A program made the position numbers and the translations under genes. A stretch of 64,000 nt of DNA from Peptidiphaga gingivicola. GTDB taxonomy: Bacteria; Actinomycetota; Actinomycetes; Actinomycetales; Actinomycetaceae. Below the pieces are notes generated by a model. The model made no database searches and had not been told where the DNA came from. It saw only the letters and a list, made by a program, of their open reading frames with translations. Location: contig NZ_LVZK01000001.1 of the NCBI RefSeq assembly GCF_001652275.1, positions 62,001 to 126,000 on the forward strand, written 5' to 3'. Positions within the stretch are counted from its first letter, which is position 1. Each line of letters opens with the position of its first letter. Positions 9,455 to 18,028 of this stretch are shown here, in pieces.

Positions 9455-9476
9455 TTCTTAACTGTTTCTTAACTCT
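9455..9476 (-). promoter_or_regulatory. Direct repeat, likely response-regulator binding site
   Basis: Two adjacent 11-mers on the plus strand, TTCTTAACTGT (9455-9465) and TTCTTAACTCT (9466-9476), differ at one base. Head-to-tail 11-bp repeats are the standard site for OmpR/PhoB-family dimers. They sit about 45 bases upstream of the ABC ATPase start, and an OmpR-family regulator is encoded just upstream in the same strand order. I infer that this regulator activates the ABC operon from here. Confidence 0.65.
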
Positions 9477-9590
9477 GCCGGCAAGATTCTAAACGGTGCG
9501 CGCCCCATATTTCAGCGCGCCTTGCCATTGCGCCCGGAGAGAAGGGCCGCTCGATCGGCAGAACCGAGCCTTGCGCCCCGCCCGCATGCC

Positions 9591-10847
9591 TCACCTGGCG
9601 AGCGGGATTTCAAGGACGACGGCGAAGCCGGGGTCGGCCAGGCGGCACGAAAGCGCCCCGCCCATGCGCTCCATGAGGCAGCTTGACGTGTAGAGGCCGA
9701 GTCCCTCGCCGGGCACCCCCTTCACGTTCGAACCCCGCACGCCCTTGCCCAAGATCGCCTCGATCTCTCCGCGGTCCACGCCCGGGCCGCGGTCGCGGAC
9801 GACGATGAGAAGGAAGTGCTCGTCGACGCTTGCTTTTACTTCGATGGGCGTGCCGGCGTACTTGCGCGAGTTGGCGACGACGTTGTCGAAGACTTGCCGC
9901 ATGCGCAACCGGTCGACGGAAACCAGGCAGTGCGGCAGGGAAAAGTCCCCCATCGCCTCGTCCGCGTCTGCCGCCCTCAACCACCTTTCTACGTCCTCGC
10001 TGCCGACAGGAACGGGGGCGACCCGAAGGGAGGCGATTTCCTCGCGGTTGGCCCGGGCGACGTCCGCCATGAGCTCTTCGATCTGACCGGCCTTCTGACG
10101 AATGACCTCGATCTTCTCGCGTTTGGATTCGCTGGCCTCCGTCGCCTCGAGGAGCTCCGCAGTGGCGGCGATCGAGGCGACAGGCGTGCGAATGTCGTGC
10201 CCCAGCTCGGCCACAAGCTGTTTCTTCGACTCCTTCGCCGCGGCTTCGGCCCTACGCGCCCGGCCGAGCTCGTCGCGCATGATGTCGAATGCCTCGGTGA
10301 ACGGACCGAACACGTTGTTCCGATCCATCCGCAAGGGGACGTCGAGATTGCCTTGTGCCACCTCGCGCGCAAAGAAACTCAACTGTTTGAAGGGCCGCAG
10401 GAGGCGCCGCCTGGACACCGCGACGACGAGAAGGCAAAACGAGGCCACTGCGAGGATCGTTCCGCCCGCCAGCCGGAGCGCCGCCCTCCGGGCCTCTTCC
10501 TCCTTTTCCACCCATCCGTTGTAAATCCACATGCGCCCAACGTGCCTCCCTCCCGCGACAAGCTCGAAACCGACCGCGCCCGTCCGCATAGCGTCGCGAT
10601 CGCCGTCGATCCTTCTGCCGCGCGAGTACACGAGCGATCCGTCGTCTCCAACGACGGTGACCCGGGGAAAACGCCGACCGGTCCGGGCGTCGGCCGCGCG
10701 GGCGTCGGGCCAGGACTTTTCGACCGCTTCGACGAGCTCGTTGGCGGGCACGACGTCGGACTTGAAACCCTTGGCGGGCTCGGAACCGAACAGAATCGCA
10801 AGAGCGGCGGCTGCCGCGACGACGACAGCGGCGACGGCGCCCTTCAT
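9591..10847 (-). CDS. Sensor histidine kinase
   Basis: The product has 418 residues. An N-terminal membrane segment (about 5-21) and a second (about 124-146) flank a sensor domain of only about 100 residues outside the cell. A HAMP-like segment follows, then the H-box AELGHDIRTPVAS (His about 217), an N-box in FDNVVANSRKY, and G-boxes DRGPGVD and GEGLGLY. It should autophosphorylate and pass phosphate to Asp55 of the regulator encoded at 10963-11751, which lies 115 bases upstream on the same strand. A small sensor domain next to a Bce/Mac-type ABC transporter suggests envelope-stress or antimicrobial sensing; the ligand is unknown. Confidence 0.9.
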   Translation of the reverse strand: MKGAVAAVVVAAAAALAILFGSEPAKGFKSDVVPANELVEAVEKSWPDARAADARTGRRFPRVTVVGDDGSLVYSRGRRIDGDRDAMRTGAVGFELVAGGRHVGRMWIYNGWVEKEEEARRAALRLAGGTILAVASFCLLVVAVSRRRLLRPFKQLSFFAREVAQGNLDVPLRMDRNNVFGPFTEAFDIMRDELGRARRAEAAAKESKKQLVAELGHDIRTPVASIAATAELLEATEASESKREKIEVIRQKAGQIEELMADVARANREEIASLRVAPVPVGSEDVERWLRAADADEAMGDFSLPHCLVSVDRLRMRQVFDNVVANSRKYAGTPIEVKASVDEHFLLIVVRDRGPGVDRGEIEAILGKGVRGSNVKGVPGEGLGLYTSSCLMERMGGALSCRLADPGFAVVLEIPLAR

Positions 10848-10962
10848 CGGCCGCCCTTTCCCCGGCTGTCCGCTCCCTGGCTTTTTCCGCCGTTCGCCCT
10901 CAGGCCTTTCCTTCTTCGGCCGCCTGCTAGCCTAGCCGGAATCGCCGAGGCGTCCCGCGTCG

Positions 10963-11751
10963 TCACAGCGTTTCTCCGGCCTTCGCGGGCCTTTCTCCTG
11001 CTCTCGCGGGCGTTTCTCCTGCTCTCGCGGGCGTTTCTCCTGCCTTCAAGGACGCCCCGCCCTCGCGAAAACGGTATCCCCTCCCCCACACCGTGCAGAT
11101 GTACGCCGGATTTTCGGGGTCGGGCTCGATTCGCCTGCGGAGGCGGCGCACGTGGACCGCCAAAGTGCCGTCGCCCGTGACGGCGCCGCCCCACACCTTG
11201 TTCAACAGCTCCCGTTTTTCGACGATCCTCCCCCGGTTGGCCACAAGGTAGGCGAGCAGGTCAAACTCCATCGCCGCGAGCTGGATCTCCGCGCCGTCGA
11301 CGCTCACCCGGGAGGATTCGAGGTCGACGGCGAGCCATCCGTCGTCGTAGACGCCGGCCTCACGCCCGCCCCCAGATCCCGAGGCCGACCTCGCCAGAGC
11401 CCGCCGCACCTTCGCCACAAGGAGGGCCAGCGAATAGGGTTTGACGATGTAATCGTCCCCTCCCAGCGTCAGGGCGAGAATCTGATCGTCTTCGCCCGTG
11501 CGCGCCGAAATGAAGACGACCGGGGTGTCTCTGTCTTTGCGGAGCCTGCGGCAGAACTCGAATCCGCTGGCCCCCGGAAGGTTGACGTCCAACAGTATGA
11601 GCCGCGGATCCAGTTTCGACACGGCCGTGAGGGCTTCCTCGGCGCTGCCCACAGCGCGGGCCTCGATCTGCGACAAATTGAGGTACTCGACCGTCGAGGC
11701 CGCAAGCGCCGCTTCGTCTTCGACCATCAGCACATCGATTTGCTCCGCCAT
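10963..11751 (-). CDS. OmpR/PhoB-family response regulator with C-terminal repeat tail
   Basis: The product has 262 residues. The receiver domain (1-120) has the acidic pair ED at 11-12, phospho-acceptor Asp55 in LILLDVNLPG, Ser/Thr in VFISART and Lys in DDYIVKPYS. A winged-helix DNA-binding domain spans about 135-230, ending CTVWGRGYRF. After it, about 28 residues are a heptad repeat of the type AGETPAR encoded by 21-bp DNA repeats, which is not part of the family. First gene of the two-component operon, ahead of the kinase. Likely target: the direct repeat at 9455-9476. Confidence 0.9.
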   Translation of the reverse strand: MAEQIDVLMVEDEAALAASTVEYLNLSQIEARAVGSAEEALTAVSKLDPRLILLDVNLPGASGFEFCRRLRKDRDTPVVFISARTGEDDQILALTLGGDDYIVKPYSLALLVAKVRRALARSASGSGGGREAGVYDDGWLAVDLESSRVSVDGAEIQLAAMEFDLLAYLVANRGRIVEKRELLNKVWGGAVTGDGTLAVHVRRLRRRIEPDPENPAYICTVWGRGYRFREGGASLKAGETPARAGETPARAGERPAKAGETL

Positions 11752-11807
11752 TCGTCAACCCTAAAGCCGCGCGGCGAGCCCGGGCAAGGCGCGCAGCTGG
11801 CCGACCG

Positions 11808-11896
11808 CCTTCGCCCTTCCCGCGGGGACAGCACGGCAGCGCGGCTACGGCGTTTGGGATGTCGGCAGCCTTCACCCTTCGCGCGGGGACAGTACC
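11808..11896. repeat. Pair of CRISPR-like repeats 61 bp apart
   Basis: CCTTCGCCCTTCCCGCGGGG begins at 11808 and CCTTCACCCTTCGCGCGGGG at 11869; both continue with ACAG. Over the first 24 bases the copies differ at two positions, and their starts are exactly 61 bases apart with unrelated sequence between. On the minus strand each reads CTGTCCCCGCG followed by a GAAGGG half, which resembles degenerate type I-E CRISPR repeats. The second copy overlaps the 3' end of the tetR gene. With only two copies the CRISPR reading is weak alone, but the same 61-bp spacing occurs at 44264 and 51616. Confidence 0.35.
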
Positions 11897-12678
11897 CTTT
11901 CGAGCGCCGCCGTCGAACGCTCGTACCTGGATTCGCCGGTGATGACGAAATCGACGATCGCTCCGAAGTAGCTGTCCATGAGCAGGCGAACGACGTCGGC
12001 CGTCGGCAGCGCCGGATCGACGACGCCGCAGGCCTTCCACCGATCGACCAGGACGGTGAGAGCTTTCCGAAACTCCGAGTGCCTGCGCCGCATGTCCTGG
12101 TTGAGGCCGGGGTTGCGAATGGTCTCCGCCCACGCGTTCACGGCCAAACGCACCGAGCGCAGCATCCATTCCGGGGGCTCTGCGCCGTCGGTCCGGCCCA
12201 TCTCCTCGAATATCCGCAGAGCCTCGTCCGTGTGGACGTCGTCGGCGACGTCCTCGCCTCCGGAGGCTCGCCCGCCTTCGCCAGGCCTCTGCCTGCCCTC
12301 TTCGGATGTCTGTTCGCCTTCGTCGGGAGCGTCTTCCTCGTCACTTCGAAACCTTTCGCGCTCCACCTTCTCCATATGCTGCCAGAAAGCCAAGGCGACT
12401 TCTGCGTACACCTCCCTCAAGGAGGGAGGATTCTCACGTTTTGCGAGAATCGCGATTCTCGCAAACACGGCGTCGGTTCGCTCTTTGCACACCGTCACGA
12501 TCAGCTCGTTTTTTCCGCCCGGAAAGTAGTTGTAGACGGTGCTCGTGGACATGCCGACGGCGTCGACGACGTCGTCCATCGAGGTCGCATGAAAGCCGTT
12601 CTCGGCGAAGCACGCTTCCGCGGCCACGACTATCCGCTCGCGTTGGCGCTTCTGGTGGCCGGCGCTGACTCTGGGCAT
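11872..12678 (-). CDS. TetR-family repressor of the divergent efflux gene
   Basis: The product has 268 residues. The N-terminal helix-turn-helix region (about 10-58) contains FAENGFHATSMDDV and STSTVYNYFPGGK, typical of TetR proteins. A highly charged, low-complexity insert (about 110-150) separates the early helices of the ligand-binding domain. It is divergent from the MFS exporter at 12789, and the shared 110-base gap carries two copies of an AACGA-x-CGTT operator, so it very probably represses that exporter and itself. The 3' end overlaps a CRISPR-like repeat. Confidence 0.88.
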   Translation of the reverse strand: MPRVSAGHQKRQRERIVVAAEACFAENGFHATSMDDVVDAVGMSTSTVYNYFPGGKNELIVTVCKERTDAVFARIAILAKRENPPSLREVYAEVALAFWQHMEKVERERFRSDEEDAPDEGEQTSEEGRQRPGEGGRASGGEDVADDVHTDEALRIFEEMGRTDGAEPPEWMLRSVRLAVNAWAETIRNPGLNQDMRRRHSEFRKALTVLVDRWKACGVVDPALPTADVVRLLMDSYFGAIVDFVITGESRYERSTAALERVLSPREG

Positions 12679-12701
12679 GTTTCAAGGGTACCCTGACCCG
12701 T

Positions 12702-12776
12702 AAATCGAAACGAGCGTTGTTGCTAACGGCCTGCATGCGGCGTAAGCTCGCATGAGTAAAACGATCGTTTCGATTT
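12702..12776. promoter_or_regulatory. Duplicated TetR operator between tetR and MFS gene
   Basis: AAATCGAAACG at 12702-12712 and its exact reverse complement CGTTTCGATTT at 12766-12776 form an 11-bp inverted pair. Each extends inward into its own palindrome: AAACGATCGTTT at 12759-12770 is a perfect 12-bp dyad, and AACGAGCGTT at 12708-12717 is a near dyad. This gives two operator copies, one for each divergent promoter. The right copy ends 12 bases before the MFS start codon. Confidence 0.7.
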
Positions 12777-12788
12777 GAAAGCGTTCAC

Positions 12789-14951
12789 ATGTCTGCCATC
12801 ACTCAAGAGTCCACCGCCACAAGCGGCGGGAAAACCAAGAACAAAGCCGCGATCCTCACGAGCATCATCACAACCCAGCTGATGATCGTGCTCGACATGA
12901 CGATCATCGCCGTGGCGCTGCCAAGCATGCAGAGCAGCCTCGACATGACCGACGCCCAACGCCCGTGGATCGTCACAGCGTACACGCTGGCCTTCGGCGG
13001 CCTCGTGCTCTTCGGCGGGCGCCTCGTCGGAATCATCGGGATCCGACGGGCCTACCCGATCGGCCTCATGGGATTCTCGATAGCCAGCCTTGTGGGCGGC
13101 CTGGCGCCGTCCTTCGCCGTGCTGGCCGGCGCACGCGCCGCCCAGGGCGTCTTCGGCGCCTTGCTCGCCCCCACCATTCTGGCCTTCATCAACAACTCCT
13201 TCGTCAATCCCAAGGAGCGCGCCGGCGCCTTCGCGCTCATAGGCGCCACCGGAGGGATCGGCGCCGCAGTGGGCCTCCTCCTGGGAGGGGCGCTGACCGA
13301 CCTCCTCAACTGGCGATGGGCGATGTTCGTCAACATTTTCATCGCCGCCTTCGCTCTCGTCACCAGCCGCAAGACGCTCCCGCCTACTCACAAGAACAGT
13401 TCCGGGGCTTCGATCACGGACGACTTTTTCGGCCTCGTGTTGGGGTGCATGGGACTCTTCAGCGTCGTCTTCGGCCTCGACCGCGCCGAACGCACATCGT
13501 GGGGTTCGGCATCGACCGTCACGTTCATCAGCGTCGGCTGCGCCCTGCTTGTCCTTTTCGTCATCCGGGAAACGACGGCCCGCAAGCCCGTGTTGCCCCT
13601 GTGGATCGTCGCGAATCCGGCGCGCAGCGCCTCGTACGGCACGCAGTTCACCTTCGGCGCGGCCCAAATGGGCACGGCCGTCTTCATGACGTATTACCTG
13701 CAGGAGCACCTTGGATACTCACCGATGAAGACGGGCGTGGCCATGCTCCCGATGGTCGCCGGCATCGTCGTCGCCGCGGCGATCTCCGGCAAGCTAATTT
13801 TGCCGCGCCTGGGAGCGCAAGCCGCATTCCCCCTCGGGCTCGGCCTTTCCGCCGCGGGCGCGGGAATCCTGTCGCTCATGGACGTCGATTCGTCGTTCGC
13901 ACAAGCGGCCCTTCCCGGCCTCATAGTCTTCGGCCTCGGCATGGGCGTCGCCGTGCCCATCGCGTTCAATACGGGCACGCGAGGCATCGGCCCGTCGCAC
14001 ATCGGCCTGGCCTCGGCGACGCTCAACGCGAGCCAGCAGGTGGGGTCCTCCTTCGGCGTCGCGATCCTCTCGACTTACGCGACGCACCTGGGCAAGTCGT
14101 ACGCCACCGATCACATGGACGGTTTCCGATCGAAGGTCGCGACCGCCCTCTTCAGTGCCCAGACCAGTCCGCAATCCCCGGACGGCAAGAGGATCATCGC
14201 CTCCATGCGGGCCGAGTTCGCCGACGAGGCCCAGGTCAACGCCTATTCGGGAGGCTTCGTGCTGCTTGCCATTCTCATTGCCAGCGTCGCAGCCGTCATC
14301 GCGATAGGCGCCATCGCGTTGAGAATCGCGCGGCGCCGCACGGGCGCCGGAACCGCGAGCGCCACTGCCCCGACGCCCAGCACGGCGCCTGTGACGGCAC
14401 GCATCGAGATCAGCGAGCCGAGCGCCGCCTCGCGGGATTCCGCGTCGGCCTTTGCGGCTGGGGCCTCGCCGGCTTCTCAGGCTTCGCCCGACGTCGAAGA
14501 TTTGTCAGCCTCCGAGGGCGTCGCGTCCGCCGCCGAAGCCACACCCGCCGCCGAAGCCTTGCCCGCTGCGTCCCCGACGCCCCTCGCGGCAACCTCGGCC
14601 GGGCCCGCGACGACGCCGAACAACGAGCCCCCGACGCCAGAAGCAGAGGGAACCGAGCCAAGCGCGGGGGCGCCGAACCCGGAAGTCCCCGCTGACCAAC
14701 GCCAAAGCCAAGGCGACGTTCCAGCCCTGGACATCGAGATCGAGAGCCCCGCGCTCGACGCGCTGGCAGCTTCACGCTCGGCTTCGTCGGCCGCGGACAC
14801 ACCCGACGATCTGACCGTGCGTTACTCCGAAGAAGTCGGACAGACGTCGGACGGATCGACGGCGCGGACCATTGCCATAACGGTCACGGGCACTGCCCTG
14901 GCGACGGCCGCGTTTGCGCTGAAGGTCGTGCGCCGCAGGCGTTCGAAGTGA
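12789..14951 (+). CDS. DHA2-family (14-segment) MFS drug exporter with long C-terminal tail
   Basis: The product has 720 residues. Residues about 20-520 form a 14-segment MFS drug:H+ antiporter. TM1 includes the DHA2-type motif LDMTIIAVALP, motif A is a variant (GGRLVGIIGIRRAY), and motif C-like glycines occur in TGGIGAAVGLLLGG. Residues about 525-690 are an Ala/Pro/Ser-rich acidic tail, and the extreme C-terminus has another hydrophobic stretch (ITVTGTALATAAFAL) followed by VVRRRRSK. The tail and extra segment are not usual for the family. Probably exports toxic compounds under control of the divergent TetR protein. Start ATG at 12789 has only a weak GAAAG upstream. Confidence 0.88.
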   Translation: MSAITQESTATSGGKTKNKAAILTSIITTQLMIVLDMTIIAVALPSMQSSLDMTDAQRPWIVTAYTLAFGGLVLFGGRLVGIIGIRRAYPIGLMGFSIASLVGGLAPSFAVLAGARAAQGVFGALLAPTILAFINNSFVNPKERAGAFALIGATGGIGAAVGLLLGGALTDLLNWRWAMFVNIFIAAFALVTSRKTLPPTHKNSSGASITDDFFGLVLGCMGLFSVVFGLDRAERTSWGSASTVTFISVGCALLVLFVIRETTARKPVLPLWIVANPARSASYGTQFTFGAAQMGTAVFMTYYLQEHLGYSPMKTGVAMLPMVAGIVVAAAISGKLILPRLGAQAAFPLGLGLSAAGAGILSLMDVDSSFAQAALPGLIVFGLGMGVAVPIAFNTGTRGIGPSHIGLASATLNASQQVGSSFGVAILSTYATHLGKSYATDHMDGFRSKVATALFSAQTSPQSPDGKRIIASMRAEFADEAQVNAYSGGFVLLAILIASVAAVIAIGAIALRIARRRTGAGTASATAPTPSTAPVTARIEISEPSAASRDSASAFAAGASPASQASPDVEDLSASEGVASAAEATPAAEALPAASPTPLAATSAGPATTPNNEPPTPEAEGTEPSAGAPNPEVPADQRQSQGDVPALDIEIESPALDALAASRSASSAADTPDDLTVRYSEEVGQTSDGSTARTIAITVTGTALATAAFALKVVRRRRSK

Positions 14952-14954
14952 CTC

Positions 14955-14999
14955 ACGTCGGGCCCGGCGTCACGCACCGGGCCCGACGTCTCATTTTTT
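14955..14999 (+). terminator. Intrinsic terminator of the MFS gene
   Basis: A perfect 13-bp stem (14955-14967 with 14977-14989) is followed by TCATTTTTTG. It lies 3 bases past the MFS stop and touches the end of the convergent anti-sigma gene at 14991. Confidence 0.85.
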
Positions 15000-15620
15000 G
15001 CCCATGGGGATGTCCGCGACCATGTCCGACGACGGAGCAGACGAACCTGAAGCCGGCTCCATCGTCAGCATGACCGATTCCCCCTCGTCCGGCATAGCAG
15101 ACAAAAACGCGTACCGCGCCTTGCTTCCCGAAGGGTACATGCCCATCGAGGTCATTCGCCTGCCCTTGACCGACCAGGCTTGAACGGCTTTTCCGCGTGG
15201 AATCTGCATCCCCGCGGGCATCACCAGCGCCGCGGAATGCTCCTTGTACGACCACACGAGCCGGATGGTGTGTCCATCGGCCATCTTGTGGGACGTCTGG
15301 CTGTAATCGGACGCCTGGTTCAGGGCATTGAACTTTGTTTCATCGGACATTCCGCGCATCGTCCACGCCCTGCCCGCGGCGAAGCCCCCGGCGGCGAGGA
15401 AGACGGCGGCGGCCGCCCCCGCGAGCCTTCGCACCCATGTTCTTCGCCTGGGAAGCTCGACGACGTCGGCGCGGGCATTCTCTGAGCCGCCCGAAGAAAT
15501 GCGCGCCATGAGCTCCGCCTTGACGTTAGCGGGCGGCTGCAGCGGCTCGCCGTCGAAGGCGGCCGCGCCCAGCAGTTCGGCTTCGGGAGTGCCGAAGGCG
15601 ATGTCGTCGCGTTCGGTCAT
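14991..15620 (-). CDS. rskA: RskA-type anti-sigma factor
   Basis: The product has 209 residues. A cytosolic N-terminal part (about 1-75) should hold the sigma factor, one membrane segment follows (about 76-98, RLAGAAAAVFLAAGGFAAG), and the extracytoplasmic C-terminal domain (about 100-209) matches the anti-sigma-K factor family. Start: ATG at 15620, overlapping the sigma factor stop as ATGA, so the two are translationally coupled. In mycobacteria RskA is cleaved in the membrane to release SigK. Ends next to the MFS terminator. Confidence 0.82.
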   Translation of the reverse strand: MTERDDIAFGTPEAELLGAAAFDGEPLQPPANVKAELMARISSGGSENARADVVELPRRRTWVRRLAGAAAAVFLAAGGFAAGRAWTMRGMSDETKFNALNQASDYSQTSHKMADGHTIRLVWSYKEHSAALVMPAGMQIPRGKAVQAWSVKGRRMTSMGMYPSGSKARYAFLSAMPDEGESVMLTMEPASGSSAPSSDMVADIPMGKK

Positions 15621-16165
15621 CGGTCCTCCACAACCTCGCGCAGCTGCGCGATTCCATTCCTGATATGGGTCTTGAGGGTGCCCAACGGCATATTCAAAGC
15701 CTGCGCCGCCTGCACGTGGGTCATCGACTGGAAGAAGACCGCGTCTATGCAGGAGCGGACCGGCTGGTCGAGGTCGGCGACGGCCCGTGCGACCTCGCCG
15801 CGCCGCTCGCGAGAAAAGACGGCCTCGGCCACGGAATCGCATTCGACGTCGAACTTGGCCGAAGAAGCCTCGCGAAGACGCCGGGACTCGTTCGACCGAA
15901 TGCAGTCGATGGCCCGCCTCCGAGCAAGGACGGCCAGCCACGCCTTGGCGCTGCCCTTCGCGGGGTCGAAGGACGACGCGCGCTTCCACACCTGCCAGAA
16001 GGCCTCCTGCAGAACGTCTTCGGCCAGGTCGGCGTCGACGACGATGCGGCGAATGAGGGCCAAAAGATGGCCGGCGGCACGGTCGTAGAGGAGGCCGAAG
16101 GCCTCGCCGTCGCCCTTCGCGACCGCGGCGAGCAAGCGGTCGAGATCGTTGTGAGCATCGTGCAC
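15617..16165 (-). CDS. sigK: ECF sigma factor, SigK-like
   Basis: The product has about 182 residues. Region 2 includes EDVLQEAFWQVWKRA followed by KAWLAVLARRRAIDCIRS; region 4 ends with MPLGTLKTHIRNGIAQLRE, the recognition helix pattern of SigK/RpoE-type factors. I placed the start at the GTG at 16165 because the conserved N-terminus begins just after it. No clear Shine-Dalgarno is present, and GTT/ATA codons precede it, so the start is uncertain. It overlaps the anti-sigma gene and follows dipZ on the same strand. In Mycobacterium tuberculosis SigK controls dipZ, which supports the family call. Confidence 0.8.
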   Translation of the reverse strand: MHDAHNDLDRLLAAVAKGDGEAFGLLYDRAAGHLLALIRRIVVDADLAEDVLQEAFWQVWKRASSFDPAKGSAKAWLAVLARRRAIDCIRSNESRRLREASSAKFDVECDSVAEAVFSRERRGEVARAVADLDQPVRSCIDAVFFQSMTHVQAAQALNMPLGTLKTHIRNGIAQLREVVEDR

Positions 16166-16288
16166 GGCAACTATGCTAACGGCTCGACCGGCGACTCGCC
16201 GTCCAACGCTCTTCGCAGCCGGCATCGCTCCCGCCGTTGGACGCGTTGCCATCCTTCTGGCCGCCGCTGTCCCTACGACCCGCATCGC

Positions 16289-17971
16289 TCACCCGAATGT
16301 GAAGGAGTGGAGACGAACACCGCCGCTTGCCGCGACCGTGAGGGTGCCCCTCTTGGCGGCGTCGCCGGGAAGAAGGTCGATCGCGTTGGGAATTCCTTCG
16401 ACTTTTCTTGTGTAGCTGCGCCCCTGGAAGGTGTAGGTTATTTCGCCTTTGCCCGATGCGACGAGGTAGACGCGACGCGAATGAAGCCCCAGTTTCACGC
16501 TTGCGCCTTCGGAAGCGGGCGCGGCCGATTCGCCGTCGGCCGTCCATTTGCCTGAAAGGTTGAACTTGCCCGGTTTCGGGTCGTCTGACAGGCCGTAGTC
16601 GACGGTGCCCTCGGCAAAGGGAACCTTGCCGTCGTAGTAACGCGCCCTGTCCGGGAAAAGATAAGTCTCCGGATTCGCCTCCTCGGCCCGAGCGGCGTCG
16701 GCCTTCGAATCGTCCTTGTTGGAGAAAACCGGATCGGGAAGCTTCTTTCCCGGGTTTTGCTTGGCGAGCAGTTCTCGGATGAGCCTCTCCGTCCTCGCTT
16801 CGCCGTTTTCGCCGTAGTGGATGTGCCGAACCTTGCCCTGCGCGTCCACGAGGTAGTGCGCGGGCCAATAGTGGTTGTCGAAAGCGTTCCACGTCTTCAG
16901 ATCCGAATCGACGGCGACGGGATAGGTGATTCCGAGCTTTTGCGCGCCGCCCTTGACGTTTTCCGGCTCTTTTTCAAAGGCGTACTCCGGCGAATGGACC
17001 CCGACCGCCTGAAAACCGTAGTCCCGGTAGGCCTTGTAGAGTTTCTCGATCCCCGGCGCCGAGCGCTGGCAGTTGATGCACGAGTACGCCCAGAAGTCGA
17101 CGAGCCGCACTCCGCCGGCGGGCACATTGTGCTCGAGGGCGCGGCCGCCGGGGGTGTTGAACCAGGCGGCAATCCCGGTTATCGCGGGCTGCCGCCCGCA
17201 GTCGGCGAGTTCGGGCGAATCCGGCGAGCACGTGAACTTTCCCGGCTGCTCGCCGTGGAGATACTTGTCTGCGGCCCTTTGGAGGTTCGCCGTGTAATCG
17301 GGGAGGGCCCGCTGGATTCTCGCCGGCAGATCGAAGACGATGCCCGCCGCCAAGGCGATCATCGCGCCTCCCGCTGCCATCCGAATGCCGCGCTGTCGCT
17401 TCCGATAGCCCTTGACGCGCTCGGTCACGCCCCGCCCTGCGAGGGCGAAGAAGAAGAGGGGAACGGCGACGCCGACGGCGAAGGAGATCGCCAGCGCCGC
17501 AGTTTCGGCGCCGACTCTCCCCGTCGAGCCCGCCACGCTGATCGCGGCGAGCACCGGTCCCGCGCATGGAACGTAGGCGGTTCCGAGCACGAGGCCGAAG
17601 ACGAATCCGTTGGAACGCTTGTCCACCTGTTTCATGCGTATGCGCGCGAACGGCTTTTCCAGCCATTCCTCGACCTTCGGGATCATAAGCGAGACACCGA
17701 TGAGCGCGAGGAGGGCGACGCCTGCCCACCGAATGAAATCTTGGGGAAGCCCAAGAAGGCTGAGGACAGTCGATCCGAGCAGAGTCACGGTCGTGAAGGA
17801 GACGACCAGCCCGAGCGTGACGAGCAGGGGATATTTCCTCGACGGCGATTTGCCGTCGGAAGATGCGCCGGTCGCGCCCGCGAGGAAGATGATGGGGAGC
17901 ATCGGCAGTATGCACGGCGATACGCCCGTGATCAGGCCGCCGAACAAGCCGATGAGAATCTGCGAGAACAT
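16289..17971 (-). CDS. dipZ: DipZ: CcdA-thioredoxin fusion, cytochrome c biogenesis/disulfide protein
   Basis: The product has 560 residues. Residues about 1-235 are a CcdA/DsbD-like membrane domain with VSPCILPMLP (Cys about 19) and TAYVPCAGPVLA (Cys about 135), the pair that carries electrons across the membrane. Residues about 285-430 are a thioredoxin/AhpC-like domain with WAYSCINCQRS in place of WCxxC. The final 100 residues match the DipZ C-terminal domain. It should deliver reducing power to exported proteins. Start: ATG at 17971 with AAAAGGAAATC upstream. Order dipZ-sigK-rskA on one strand, divergent from a lipoprotein across a strong inverted repeat. Confidence 0.9.
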   Translation of the reverse strand: MFSQILIGLFGGLITGVSPCILPMLPIIFLAGATGASSDGKSPSRKYPLLVTLGLVVSFTTVTLLGSTVLSLLGLPQDFIRWAGVALLALIGVSLMIPKVEEWLEKPFARIRMKQVDKRSNGFVFGLVLGTAYVPCAGPVLAAISVAGSTGRVGAETAALAISFAVGVAVPLFFFALAGRGVTERVKGYRKRQRGIRMAAGGAMIALAAGIVFDLPARIQRALPDYTANLQRAADKYLHGEQPGKFTCSPDSPELADCGRQPAITGIAAWFNTPGGRALEHNVPAGGVRLVDFWAYSCINCQRSAPGIEKLYKAYRDYGFQAVGVHSPEYAFEKEPENVKGGAQKLGITYPVAVDSDLKTWNAFDNHYWPAHYLVDAQGKVRHIHYGENGEARTERLIRELLAKQNPGKKLPDPVFSNKDDSKADAARAEEANPETYLFPDRARYYDGKVPFAEGTVDYGLSDDPKPGKFNLSGKWTADGESAAPASEGASVKLGLHSRRVYLVASGKGEITYTFQGRSYTRKVEGIPNAIDLLPGDAAKRGTLTVAASGGVRLHSFTFG

Positions 17972-18028
17972 GATTTCCTTTTCGCCGCCGTTTGTATTTC
18001 ACCGTTGGTTCGACGCCGACGCCGCCCA

